This document shows positions 1 to 12,545 of a stretch of DNA of 64,000 nucleotides, one piece after another. Under the pieces are notes generated by a model. The model did not search any database, had not been told where the DNA came from, and worked only from the letters and a program-made list of their open reading frames with translations. Where the stretch lies: positions 5,011,811 to 5,075,810 of the forward strand of contig NC_040029.1 of the NCBI RefSeq assembly GCF_000972845.2. The letters are read 5' to 3'. A program made the translations under genes and the position numbers. This stretch comes from Larimichthys crocea (lineage: Eukaryota; Chordata; Actinopteri; Sciaenidae). Every line of letters begins with the position of its first letter. The first letter of the stretch is position 1.

Positions 1-1051
1 AATGACTTCCCTCATGTGGAGTTCATGTGCGCCACAAACAACCTGTTTTTGTTTTTTTATCCTCTCTTGTGCGACTGAATGGCCTCCTTGTCTGTTTAAT
101 AAAGGCAATTTTTTTTACATACAGATACCTTGTCTTTCAGCTCCAGCTCCTCCACCTTAATGCACACACACACACACACACATAGAGTCTCCTCCGCCTC
201 CCACGCCTCCTTAATGTTTTCAGCCACAACAGTTGCCATGGTGTCTCAGCTCGCCAGCTGTGCCGGACAGCACAACAACAAGGATGTGTGTATTTCTGTG
301 ATAGCGTAGTGTGTGTGTGTGTGCACTTGTATATCCTCGTGTTAGCATATGATATGATGCACTAATGTAATCCAATAATATACATTAAACCCAGTAACGT
401 GCTACGGTCCCTCAGAGATTATCACTTTGTTGCATTCCGCATGCGTTCGAATGTTTGCGTCAGGTCTGACAAAGTGATCGCCGAGAGTTCTGCATTTTTA
501 TGCTGCGTGCTGCATTTGATGGCAGCGAAGGGAAGCAGAAAATAGCCTTCACTTGTTGCCATAGCACCGCAGTGAAAGCGTCTGGGTCATTATGGGAAAC
601 AGAGAGAGAGAGCGATGTGAGATCAACATCCTCACATGAGCTGAAATGAGGGATACAAAGTCTAGACTCACTTTTCCCGCACATTTGGAAATTTCTCTTT
701 AATAAAAAAATGGTACTTAAGAAATTACCATCTCCACACCTGCTATAATACGTCAAGGGATCCCTACTTTGAAAAAAACAACAACCAAAACTCCTCTTCC
801 CTTTGTCACTGACACAGTCCTGCCTGACGTACAGGGTTCAGACCGACTCTTAGGGAACAGCCGTTGAGGAGTTGCTCTCTCTTGAACAAATCTCCAGGGA
901 CGCCTGACTGGAAGGTTTGGAATAGCTTGAATAATAGAATAAAATGTCCACTGAGTGATATGACGTGAGCGTGTTGGCTTAGCCTCCTTCAGGCTGAAGG
1001 ATAGCATCTCTCCCGGCGCATTTATCTAAACACTTTGTGAGTGTGTAGGCT

Positions 1052-1056
<5 letters not shown>

Positions 1057-1123
<67 letters not shown>
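1057..1123 (+). repeat. (GT)n microsatellite, 67 bases
   Basis: An uninterrupted GT tract, the longest dinucleotide repeat in the window. A useful length marker. Confidence 0.98.
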
Positions 1124-1126
<3 letters not shown>

Positions 1127-1898
1127 CTGCCATCATGGATGTTTGAGACCTATTAGTGACCATTCTGGGACATTTTAAAGACGCCTATTATGCTCAGTGT
1201 TTAATTCTGAGATGAGTCTATGAGAGTTTTACATAAACTAGGCTGTTCTTTGTGTTTTAACTTCCAAGCTGTTGTCCGAGTCTGCGCAAAGCAGGCAACT
1301 GTCCAAGCCCCCAAAAAGGCCAATATAATTGGTTTCCAGTTATTTGTTTAAATTTGTTAGGAAATTTGCACCACTAAAGTGCCCAATGAACTAAGCCATC
1401 GTCTATATTACTGCCTACTCTCGAGGCCCTCGGCCAAATGCTGGTTTTAACACCGTCGTGATTCTAGTTTATACGCCAGATTATTTCTTGACTGGGAGTT
1501 GTAACTTCCCGGAGTCTCTGGCTGACTGGCAAGTGCCGAGAAGCAGTCTGGCACATATCACCCCGTCAAACAGTGAACTGTCATTTTTATACTTTTATAC
1601 GGATGAAACAAACGAGACGTAATGTGTGAATTAGTGAGCTTTTTGAGGCAGATTTTGTTAACTTGGGTAAAAGTATAGGGGTGAGTTTGAGATACTGTAC
1701 ATGCTTATGAAAGCTGCAATGACTATTGCAGTATGGGACTTCTGATATGAACACAGTTAGAGGCCATCAATGTCTCTATGGCCTCATCAACACCAGGGTT
1801 ATGAAATATTAATATATACTATATATATATAATATATTTAATATAAGATAATATATATATAAAAAATATATAGAGAGATAGTAGATAGATAGAGTAGA

Positions 1899-1899
<1 letters not shown>

Positions 1900-1945
<46 letters not shown>
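1900..1945 (+). repeat. (GATA)n microsatellite
   Basis: An uninterrupted GATA tract preceded by an imperfect one from about 1875 and an AT-rich stretch. It joins directly to the non-LTR tail at 1946. Confidence 0.95.
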
Positions 1946-2130
1946 TATACCTCTGTACAATATATTTTATTTTATCGTATTTACTATTGCTTTTTTTGAT
2001 ATTTTATTATGTATAATTTGCTTTATAGTATATTTTATTCTTATGTTGTCACTTGTCACTTTGTGTAATGCTGCTGCTGCACTATAATTTCCCAGCTTGG
2101 GATAAATAAAGTATATCTATCTATCTATTC
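1946..2130 (+). mobile_element. Non-LTR element 3' tail with tetranucleotide ends
   Basis: Contains taatgctgctgctgcactat, then aatttcccagcttgggat and aataaagtat, ending in a TATC repeat. This is the usual 3' end of a fish LINE or dependent SINE. A GATA repeat lies immediately before it. Confidence 0.65.
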
Positions 2131-2369
2131 TTAAATGGCCGAAAGGATGACAGACAGTTGTCTACATCCACTTTTAAAGGGCAAAATAATTTCACCAAAT
2201 TAACCTGATAACTTACTCTCTTAATTAAGCCAACAAATTGCCCTAATATTTTCTCATCCCATGCTCTTGAGCCACACAAGTCATTATATATAATTATTAT
2301 GTTCTTGTTTGTTTCTTAGGAAGAACAAATTTACCCCATAGAAAACCCCTGCCTCGAGTGATATAGTCA

Positions 2370-2700
2370 TATTTTGTGGACAGTAGCCATCCAATTGCCT
2401 GCTTGCATGCAAATGAATTTGCTTAGCGTTGCCAGCTCTTTGTCTAATCACGTTTTTTTTAATGCAAATCCAGTCTAAACAAGCGCCACATACAGAGGAG
2501 AGAACCCGCGGCGTATGGAATATGACATGCACAGCCTGGAGCGCCTTTGTCGTCCTGCTCTTTTTCTATGATAATCAGCTCAATCGGGGCGACCGTTTCC
2601 CCTTGTTTACAATGCAAATGAGCACGTCTTGTGATTTTTTCACGTGTCAGGTGCTTCTTGAAGTTAATACGGGGCGCATGTTTTTTCATTTAACATGATC
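2370..2700. promoter_or_regulatory. Candidate enhancer with three octamer motifs
   Basis: ATGCAAAT occurs at 2407-2414, 2462-2469 and 2612-2619, all in the same orientation. This is the POU/Oct factor binding octamer. The segment is unique-looking, not low-complexity. Its role inside arhgap6 intron 1 is inferred. Confidence 0.35.
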
Positions 2701-3693
2701 CAGTTAGGGAAAGCGGAGGAGAGAAGCAATCATAGAAAATCTGCTTCTCTTTCTCCCTGGAGTTTAATCCTTCTCTGCCACACCTTCCTTTTTTTAACTT
2801 CTTTCTTTAATGGTTGTGTTTTTGGTACAGTCCACCCAATTAAACCCCATCTCCTCTGACAAACACGTCTTTTATTTGCAGAATCAAAACCATCAGATAT
2901 TGTATATGTCAGTCTCTCCGTCTGCTGTTGTTACTGTGCTCTGGCCTCCTATGGAATATGAACCTTAACAAACGAGCACAAGTGACATTGCTTGGACATA
3001 CCCTTCATCTGTATTTGGATCCCAAAGATTTTCCACTATTCATTTTTTACAAGTATGTATGTCCATGCTCAGTACATGCTTCATGCATTCACAGACCTGC
3101 AGGGCTCACTCTGTATGCTCAGTGTGTTTGTGTAGCTGCATACACAGTCCATGGATGTGGACTGTGTGTGTCATCTCTGCATCATGTAAGTCACCCGGGC
3201 CTAAAAACACATCAAACCTTTATCAAAGTCAAACTAAGCAGCCTCAGTTCTTCTCAGCTGAGGGTATAAATATTTAGCTCGCAGTATAAACACAGCAGCC
3301 TTCTAGGAATGCTCTGTTCACATACGGCGGCAAAGCTTTTTATCCCTTTACTGATAATATGTGTGAGAGGCAAAAAAAAAAAGATGATTCATCCGAATAT
3401 GCAACGTGCGACGTGTCGCTAAGAAGGAATGCCGCTCTGCTAAACTGTCAGGTGTATCCTCACCATTATTATTTCTATTGCTCCATGCCAGTACCTCAAC
3501 GCATGATCCATATAATACAGCTTATGTATGGTTCACTGTAATGCTAGAGGATTGACATTATCTTTAAAGTGATAAAATGTGAATTTGTAGCGGCTGTAAA
3601 GCTTAAACAGTAGGCGTTCATAAATAACATGGCTGATTAGTGTAAATTTGTAGATTTCATATGAAAAATAGTCCTAGGAACTACTTTCCTTTA

Positions 3694-3930
3694 TTTCCTT
3701 TAGTTTATTTGTATAGCACAATTCGTACACAAGGCAATTCATAGTGCTTTACAGAGGCAAGGAAAAACATTTGACATTAAGACAAGCAATAGCAATAGAA
3801 ATAATTAAAAAGAGAAGAAATTTTAATTAAAAACATCAGAATGTCATTTAAAATAATTAGAATAGCAAATTTGAAAACAATCTAATAAACGAATCACTGG
3901 ATTATGATTAAAAATAAAAAATGTGTTAGA
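3694..3930. mobile_element. L2-like dispersed repeat fragment
   Basis: The tttatttgtatagcacaatt and agtgctttacagaggcaagg strings, followed by an A-rich stretch, are typical of a fish L2-type 3' region in reverse. The part from 3823 to 3915 closely matches the duplication junction repeat at 32331-32482. Confidence 0.65.
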
Positions 3931-5230
3931 ATCACCCACTCCCACTGATTTGATTTCACTATTGTTTCATGAATATGTGTAAAAAAAAAAAAAAAAGGCC
4001 TGTTGTGTGTGAAATATGGTGTCGGATCATTTGTTTATGCTTGTCTGTGGTGTTATTTTAAGCCAAGTGCATACAAAATCTAAGGCATGCTATGCAACAT
4101 GGATGAATGTGATGTTTATGCTCATATTACTCAACAGGTGGATTTCTATATTTTCTCACCGTCAACAAATCTAAGAGAAAAATCAATGTATCTGGCCCGA
4201 CAATAACAAAAAATTCAAGTATTCTTCCTGGTATTTCCTGATGAAAAGTTGTAGGTGACTCATCCTGCACTCAGTATAGGCGCGTAGTCATTTTGCATCC
4301 AATAATCCATCCAGATCTCATCGCGCTACCTGCAATGCATAGCGACAAGTTCCTTCCTGCCTGTTTTTTTTTTATAGGAAACGTGTGAACAATAAATGGA
4401 GCACTGTTCTCTGTTTCATTGGGACTTTAAAATGAATCCCAAATATTTAATGTCATTTTTTTTTTTTTGTAGAAGAAGCTCTGAAATGAAAAACAGCTGC
4501 GCTCTGAGCTTTTTAACATTACTCAAACAGGAATACAGTATTTGGCGAGGACTACTTCCAGCTGTGGATGAATACGCATCCACATTAGTTCCAGTGAGTA
4601 TTTGTGGCAGCAGGGATGGCCTATGTGGGATTGACTCAAAATAAACAAGAGTCTACTATGTATGTGGCTCGTCTGACTGTTTTGAATAGTTTTTGTACAA
4701 CTTTAAATGGGATTTGTTGACAATAAGGAAAAGAAGAAAAAAAATAGAATATCTGCAGCTAACCTCCCAAAAACCTGCACTCTTCCTATCTTTGACACAC
4801 GCACACCCCAAAGCACAAAGGCTTTATGTTCTGTGGAGGCTTTTCATTTCCCAGACAGTATTGTTTAACATGAGCTTCACCTGGCAAGACTCCACCGTTT
4901 GCGTTCGGGGGTGGAGGCGTATGATGAGAAGAATAAGGAAGAGGTGGAAGAAAGACGGACGGGGAGGGTGGGGGGTTGACAGATCCATCCCATCTCGTTT
5001 TCTCGCCCTGGAATGCAGCTGGAATCCAAGCTTGACTCCCTTGTTGGCTCCACCCAGACTCCCACCACCTCATATCATGCTACACACACAAACTTTGCAC
5101 CAGTTACTCCCTCTTGTTAGGTCATTTTAACCATGGAGTAAAGGGGGGCTGCCTGTTGTAACCTGTCCGGCTAATATGTAGCCTGTGGCACGCTCCTTTT
5201 ATTACGCGTAACAAACCCACCTTTACGTTC

Positions 5231-5261
5231 AAACATACATACTAGCTTCGTATGTATGTTT
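5231..5261. repeat. Perfect 12-bp inverted repeat with 7-base loop
   Basis: aaacatacatac at 5231-5242 is the exact reverse complement of gtatgtatgttt at 5250-5261, with tagcttc between. It could form a hairpin or mark a MITE end; no flanking element was recognised. Confidence 0.85.
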
Positions 5262-6329
5262 CTGGTAAAGCACAATGGTCCTAATAATGAGGCCCACCTC
5301 CTGCAGGCCTGAACACATCTGTACTTCTGTTTATATTATGTCTACTTGAGCCGTTCTGGATCTGGAGATGCAGCGAAGGTTAGAAGAGAAAGTTTTATAT
5401 ATCAACTTCTTGGGCGCCGATCTATATGATTATTAATTTTGTTGTTTTGCAATATTTCAATCAGTAAACCTATAATATGGATTTGTAAGTTACACTTTGC
5501 TGCAAATCATCCAACCAGATTCACAGCCCAGTAGCATAGAGGTAAATAAAGAGTAAGAAACATGATGACCTGCAGATGATTTAGGCTTTTTTCCAGTAAA
5601 AACTCCACAGTTCCCATCAATCTCCCACAGTTTGTTATGAGTAACAAAGATATGTACCGACAGACCTATAGAGGTCAGACATTCTGCACAGAAATCACCG
5701 CTGGACCTGCGCTCCTGAGTTCCTCCTAAATGTAAATGTTCCCTCGCAAGTGCCACTCTCAATCATTCCACCACATAGCATCATGCAGCCATGATGTCAG
5801 CCAGGGTATGAAAGATGTTTAAGGTAGATGACGTTTTGCACAACCTCAACATCTTTATTGCTATTTTCAATTTCTATTTATAATGTTTTCTTTTCCATTG
5901 CAGAGAACTTGCACTAACTTGCGTCAGAGCCTTTGAACATATAAACTATCTCTTAATGCTTACGTTTCGAGGAGGATGCTTTCTTTGTTCTCGCTCCTAC
6001 AGCCAGGGTTCGGCGCTGTGTTTATGTCACTGAGTTGTTGCCCTGGCAACAGACAGAACCTCGGAGTCAGAGAGAGAGTCTGCGGATTTTCGAATCGACC
6101 AACATGATGTACAAACACATGGGTCCTCATTCTACCGGAATAGGAAAGATCAGAGGTCAAGTGCGTAGGATCCAGGGGATCAGTTGGCAGGAATGGGATA
6201 CATTATTCATAAAAATGCTTCATCGCATGCAAAAATTGAGGCGCATGACTAAAATAAACAAAACTAAAGGCAACCAGAGAGTATTTGTGAAAAGGCTAAC
6301 CTATAGAAGTGCTTAACGCTTAAACAAAC

Positions 6330-6540
6330 CACCAGATTCAGCAGATCTGATGGAAACGGAGAGAGGGCTGTTCCAAAGTTTAGGAGCATGATAAGCAAGG
6401 TCTTCGATCGAATTGTTCGTCTTTGTACTGTGCAGGGGGCCAGGCCACGTAAGGCCATGCCTTGTACAGAATTAGTAAAATGTTTAAGTCAGTTCTGTGT
6501 TTTACTGGAAGGTCACTGAAGGGAGGCAAGAACCGGGGGC
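6330..6540. mobile_element. L2-like dispersed repeat fragment
   Basis: The cagatctgatggaaacggag and ctgttccaaagtttaggagc strings resemble a very common teleost LINE-derived repeat segment. There is no open reading frame of note. Confidence 0.5.
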
Positions 6541-8303
6541 CACGTGGGAGTGGTGACTAGTTTTTGTTCCCAGCCGTACGAGCTTCAAGGTTCAAATGTT
6601 GGTCAAAAAGAAAGATTGTGTGCTGTGGGTGTGTTTGTGTGTTCTGATCGTCTCGTTGGCCACCGCAGCATGACGTCAGGTTGCATTTCCTCTAAAAGTT
6701 GAATCCGGTTGCTGCATTTTTTTTGTTTCTGTTTTCTGGCCCCCGTTGAAATAAATGGGAAAACCTGCATTTTGCGACCCAGCAGCAAATTGGGTCTGAA
6801 GAGGCGCCTTTTGTTTGACATCTTGATCACAGTTCTTTATTATAACCAAATATATATCACACTATCTCATGTAAACAGCCTGTATAAAAGACAATGCGAA
6901 TAACAGTATCGGCCTCAAAGATCCAGTATTAGTCCACACTGTGCAGTGATGCACAATACCAGCATCCTTCAATCCAGCTAAATCCTGTAAACACACTCAA
7001 TGAACCAAGTCTAAACATCTATTTTGTATTGTTATGATTTCCCAGCGTGATGGCTCCACTGACGACAGAGAGTAACATGGAAAAACGTAATAACTCGATG
7101 AAAGCCAAAAGGCATGGAAACGAGCAGATAAACATTCAGAATACAAAATTCAGGCACACACCGCACATCTGCGCGCACACACACACACATTGTATGACTG
7201 CGGTAAGTCATTTCAGAGCCTATTAAATCTCCATTAACACACAGCCTCCCTGCTAGCCCGAACTAATCCAACCCAGGTGTGTGTGTGTTTGTGAGTGTTT
7301 TTACCCCGTCTCCCCACGGCTCCTTCATTCTCTCTCCTTTCTCTCTTACTCTCTCCATTATCTCCCCGTTTCATACCTCTGTCCTTCCTTTTTTCCCACG
7401 CTCTCCCTTAAACCTGGCAGCTCCGCCACGGCAAAACTCCTCCAATTAGGTCACATTAAGGCAAATTGCAATTCTCAGCGGGGAAGCCAGACTGACACAC
7501 CTCACTGTTAATCTCATTAGGCACAGTCATCTCTGGTAAAGACAAGCACGATTCCTCTTTTTTTCCCACTATCAGCTCAGATTAAAGGCCTTCATCGATT
7601 ATTTAAGTGTGTATCCCACGTGCTAATTGACGCCTGGGCTGCTACACCCTATTTATTTTGATCCCTTCATCTCCATTTGAAGTGTCTGAGAGCGAAAGAC
7701 GAAAACAGATAGAACGAGATGAGAAAAGAGACAAAGCATCTGCTTTCTATTCGGCTGAGTGCCTGAATAATGAGGGAGGAAGATGATGCGCAGTGACAAC
7801 CGGGTTATAAAACAGGCCGTGCAATTGAACTGAAATCGAGTTAGAAACATGGCAAGATGAATGATGTCTTTATCTTGTGACACATTCGTATCCTTTCTCT
7901 ACGTTTTCTTTGGCCACCGCCGCTCATGTCAACCACCCGCTTCGACTTCTGTTTATTGCAAACAAACCGCTGTCGCGCCTGCTGGAAATGTAAATCGCGT
8001 CCTGGACCGGTGGAATTTTTTCCAGGAAAGACCTCTTTCACGCCAGGTGTTTGGAAAAGTAAAACAATTCCTGAGCGGGCATTAGGTTTGATTTGCTCTT
8101 GTGTTATGGCAATCATCCATATAGTGGCCAAATTAACACTTATTCATTAGAAAAAAAGTTCATAAATAGCTTTTGGCCTCTTCGTTTGTGTGTTTAAACT
8201 TCATTGTGAGAGACAAAAACTCCAAAAACTAGGTCAACAATCCTTTGTTTTTAATCTTGTGGGGACTACTGGAACTCAAAAACTAATATCTTACACACAC
8301 AAG

Positions 8304-8330
8304 CACACACACACACACACACACACACAC
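8304..8330 (+). repeat. (CA)n microsatellite
   Basis: A pure CA tract. Spurious open frames on both strands run through it. Confidence 0.95.
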
Positions 8331-9412
8331 ATTAATGTTCTGGGAAGGTACTCTGCAGGAGAGAATATGATCTCTGCTTGGAAGTGACGCTGTTCCCTCC
8401 TAAAGCAGTACAAACACACATTGTTATGTTTGTGAGTGTGTGTGAGTGTGTGTGTGAGGACATGTGGGTGTTGGTGACAGTACAAACAACCCCACTCCAC
8501 TGGAGATCTCTTATGAGTGTGCAATAATAATGAAAAATAATAATAGAGGCCCACATTTACCAGAAGATATTATTAGTGAAATGGTTTAAACAGTAAGGAG
8601 GGAGGGATATTTATAAGGAAATCTATGTAGTTTGATTTTTTGAGGTCCACAACATGTCTTGTGAGATTTATATGTCAATGTTTGTGGTCTAACATTTTGT
8701 CAGCCTGTAAAATATCCTTTTAAAGTTAACACATTTCAGGAACTACGAACAAATAGTTGGGGTTTTCTCCCTGTCCAGTGCATTTTAAACAGTTTTATTT
8801 GGCTCCGGCGCTGTGAAATATGTTCTGACTGCAGCTGGTATCAGCTATTGTAATGTTTTTGTAAGATACTTATGACATAGAGAGGCTAAGGAGACAGATG
8901 TGCGCAGCTGTGACTGGCCACAATACAGCCCACCCACATTTTTACTGTGATTCATCACTTGTGTCAGTGTGAGCATTTGCGTATGTGTGTCCACACACTG
9001 CTCAGTGTTCCACTCAAACCTACCCCAAAATCTTGGATGATTTACCAGAAGCTGACTGGCACCCTCTGGTGGAAAAAACATCTATTTACACTAACTTTTT
9101 ATCTGCTCTTTCACACAAAAAACAAAAAAAACAAGCATTCCTTTGGAAAAATCGCAGTGATAAAGTCTGATTTATAACTGGCTCATATCTGCTTCTGCTG
9201 AAACCTCAGAGCCTAAATTAGAAGCTTGGAATTTATGATGGAAAATTCTCCTGAAGATTGATGGGTAGCTTAAATTACATGCATACACACTGTACTTCAG
9301 TTACAGTTGCTTTAATATAGACTAGATAGACTTACATCACTTCTGTTTATCTAAATATGTAACTAAGTAGCATGTGATGAGTCTCAATATACTCTTGCTA
9401 TTTGTATTTAGG

Positions 9413-10156
9413 GTATGTTCATGGTGAGGTAATAGTTCTGTACACTCTACAGATCACAGAGGTCCAGATCCTGGACTGTGTGGGCTGTGTGTTTAGACTT
9501 AAAACACATGCAAATAGACAAAAACAAATACAGAAATGCTGCAAGTACCATAGATGACGATGGAAAAGTGCAGTGTTGTAATAGTCTTGGACTTGAGACC
9601 GGTCTCAGGACCACTTTTTGAAGGTCTCTGTCTCGTCTCGGACAAACAGGAGTCTGGATTTTATATCAGGACCGTCCAAGACCACAGCTGTGGGGATAGC
9701 ACCAATGTTTCCATATTATTCACCTAATAATGTCTAGTTTGTCCTGCCACAGTTTCATAATGAACTAAAAAACACTTTTACACTTTGAAAAAGTCGTTCC
9801 ACAGTCTGTAGATATGCGTGGCACAGAAAACTAAGGAGGACAGGAGAGTTCAGGTCGAGGTTTAACCACGAGACCGCGAGCCAACAGCTGCAACGTTCTT
9901 CCAACGAATTGAACTCATGAACCAGGTCATTTAAAAAGAAATGAATACGAATTAGGTAAAACTTCGTGCCTCAAATGACACCAATAACTCACTTCTAATT
10001 TTACATTTTTGTCACTGTTAAGGGCTGTTAACCTTCGCTGCTGTCTTTCATGCACACTGCTAGAAAGTGATCAAGCCAAACCTCCTGTAATAGAATTTGA
10101 CTTCCTAAAAGTCAAAGAAGAGATCTGCAAAACAGGGTCCAAAAGAAAACACACAG
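9413..10156 (+). repeat. Local tandem duplicate, unit A
   Basis: Begins ggtatgttcatggtgaggta and aligns with 10230-11020 over most of its length, with scattered substitutions and indels. It includes a ggtctc-rich segment (about 9595-9680) of a type common in fish dispersed repeats. Confidence 0.85.
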
Positions 10157-10229
10157 CAGTCCTGCAATACACTTACTGAGAAGGCTGCAAGGTGCGGACC
10201 ACTAAGTACACTGTATACTGTCAAGTCTT

Positions 10230-11020
10230 GGTATGTTCATGGTGAGGTAATAGTTCTGTACACCCTACATATCCCAGAAGTACAGACCCTGGACTATGTG
10301 GGCTGTGTGTTGATACTTATACAGTATTTCTAAAGTACCTAGACGTGCTGTATTGTAATAGAAAATTGGTAATATAATGACATATACAGTACAAGATACT
10401 GTATGTACGGTGATCCTGATAGCTCAATGTGCTGCAACTTAAAACACATGCAAATAGAAAAAGCCAAATACAGAAACGCTGCAAGTACCATAGGCGACAA
10501 TGGAAAAGTGCAGTGTTAGTGTTAATAGTCGGGATTGGTCTTGAGACTAGTCTCAGGACGAGTTTTTGAAGGTCTCTGTCTCGTCTGGATTTTATATCAG
10601 GACCACAGCTGTGGGGATAGCATCAATGTTTCCATATGATTCGCTTAATAATGTCTAGTTTGTCCTGCCACATTTTCATAATTAACTGAAAACAAATTGT
10701 TCCACAGTCTGTAGATATGCGTTGCACAGAAAACTAAAGAGGTCAGGTCGAGGTTGAACCACCAAGACCGCGAGCCGACAGCTGCAACGTTCTTCCACCG
10801 AACTGAACCAGGTCATTAAAAAAAGAAATTAATGTGAATTAGGTAAATCTTCGTGCCTCAAATGACACCAATAACTCATTTCTAATTTAAATTTTTTGTA
10901 ACTGTTAAGGGCTGTTAGCCACTGCTAGAAAGTGATCGTCAGCCAAACCTCCTGTAATAAAATCTGACTTCCTAAACGCCAAAGAGGATATCTGCAAAAC
11001 AGGGTCCAAAAGAAAAACCT
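10230..11020 (+). repeat. Local tandem duplicate, unit B
   Basis: The second copy of the 9413-10156 unit. It carries about 125 extra bases (about 10312-10437) after the shared gggctgtgtgtt string, and lacks other pieces. Divergence is much greater than between the two msl3 units, so this is an older, real duplication. Confidence 0.85.
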
Positions 11021-12394
11021 AACCCTGACCCTGTAGATAACTGCACTGATCTTGACGAGTCTTTAAAGGAATGTCCACTAGATGGCATTAAAACATTCCC
11101 ACACTAACTCTGATTCAGCATTCTCATTACAAAGCCTTTCTGATATGCAAACACTTCTGTCTTGGCAGCGCTTTCCTCATATTGTTACCACAAACTTTTT
11201 GCACCATAAAGTTCCACTGACTTTAATGAAACATCACATTTTAATTGGAGGTACGTGCATGAGCTGCACAATCCTCAACACACACACACACACATAGACG
11301 TGTACACACACATATACACACCTGCAACTAATACAACTCTCGCTGCCTCGCCTCTGGAACTTGAGTGTTCCTCGGCTGAGCTATTTTTCTATTTATAGCC
11401 ACAGAGCTCCGGCCGTGTCTAAAATGCCTGCTGTCTCATTCTGTTTTGCTTCCTCACTGTGTGACAGATTTGGGAGGAGGGGGGTGGTGAGAGGTCCTTC
11501 AGTTTAAATCACTCTGCTTTTCAGGGCCTGGAGTCATATTTATACATATCCTTAGATGACAAGGATTTGCTTTCATAGAAGGCCGGGGCGAGACGAGTAT
11601 TAAAGGAGTCGTGTTGTGTCCGACTTTATGCTCAACAGATGTTCAAATGACAGTAGAACCATTAGAAAGTATAGTGTATCTGCATCACTGTCACTTGAGT
11701 ATCTGCCTCAGCATAACCTCACTTCTAATCCTTACACCCTACTGACCTCTTGACCCCTAAAAGAAACTTGCAGCAGATGTATGCGGCGAACTGACTCCTC
11801 ACTTTGTCACTTTTATGAATGGATGTTTCTCTTTGTTATTCTACGGCTGGACAAAAAAGCTAAAAAAGTCACACACTAAGTTACAAATCAATTTGCTTTG
11901 GAAAGAACCCCAAAAGGCGAATCCAGTTAAATTCAGTGTTGGCTAATTGTTTGAACCCTAGTTGTCTCCTCCAACAGATAACAGTGACTCCCAGCAGCCC
12001 AGCCAAGAGGAGATAAGATGCTGGGAAGAAGATGGCTTTCTCTGAAGTGAACTCAGCATGTGTTTGTGTGTGTGTCATTGTGGAAAAATCAACAGAGATA
12101 GTTACACTTGGTTCATCGGCAAGGTCTGAAGGATCTTCTTCCTCTCTTTCTCTTAAAGTTCTTTAGGAGAACAACGTTTGAAGCCACACAGGCTGCAATG
12201 TTAGTTACATTCCACGACATAAATGAGTTGGATGGAAGGAATCAGCCTGATAATGACTTTGCTAATGACAGCCATCGATGTGTGAATGTGCCTGCCGATG
12301 CAGACACCCAGTGGAGAATAAACAGAATCATCTGTGCATCCACTGTTTTGGAGATATCTCATGTGCGGTGTTGATATTAAAGAAATGCATGTAG

Positions 12395-12545
12395 GGTCAT
12401 CCTCTGGGGAGCTTTAATGCGCTCGGAAAATCTGATCACTAGATTTTTATGTTTTGTACTTGACTCTTAGTCTGAGAGGTCATCCAAAACAGTATGATCC
12501 ATCCTCTGGGGATCATGAATATATCCAAAGACTAACTTTATGGCA
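12395..12545 (+). repeat. Dispersed teleost repeat fragment (catcctctggggatcatgaa type)
   Basis: Two catcctctggggA/G strings and an atggcaatcttgag string match a repeat widespread in fish introns. Related copies are at about 18005-18175 (same orientation) and 62090-62400 (opposite). Confidence 0.55.

Noticed and set aside
4693..5130. 145-codon open frame on the plus strand
   Set aside because: It crosses a polypurine tract, has an antisense frame of similar length and no recognised domain.
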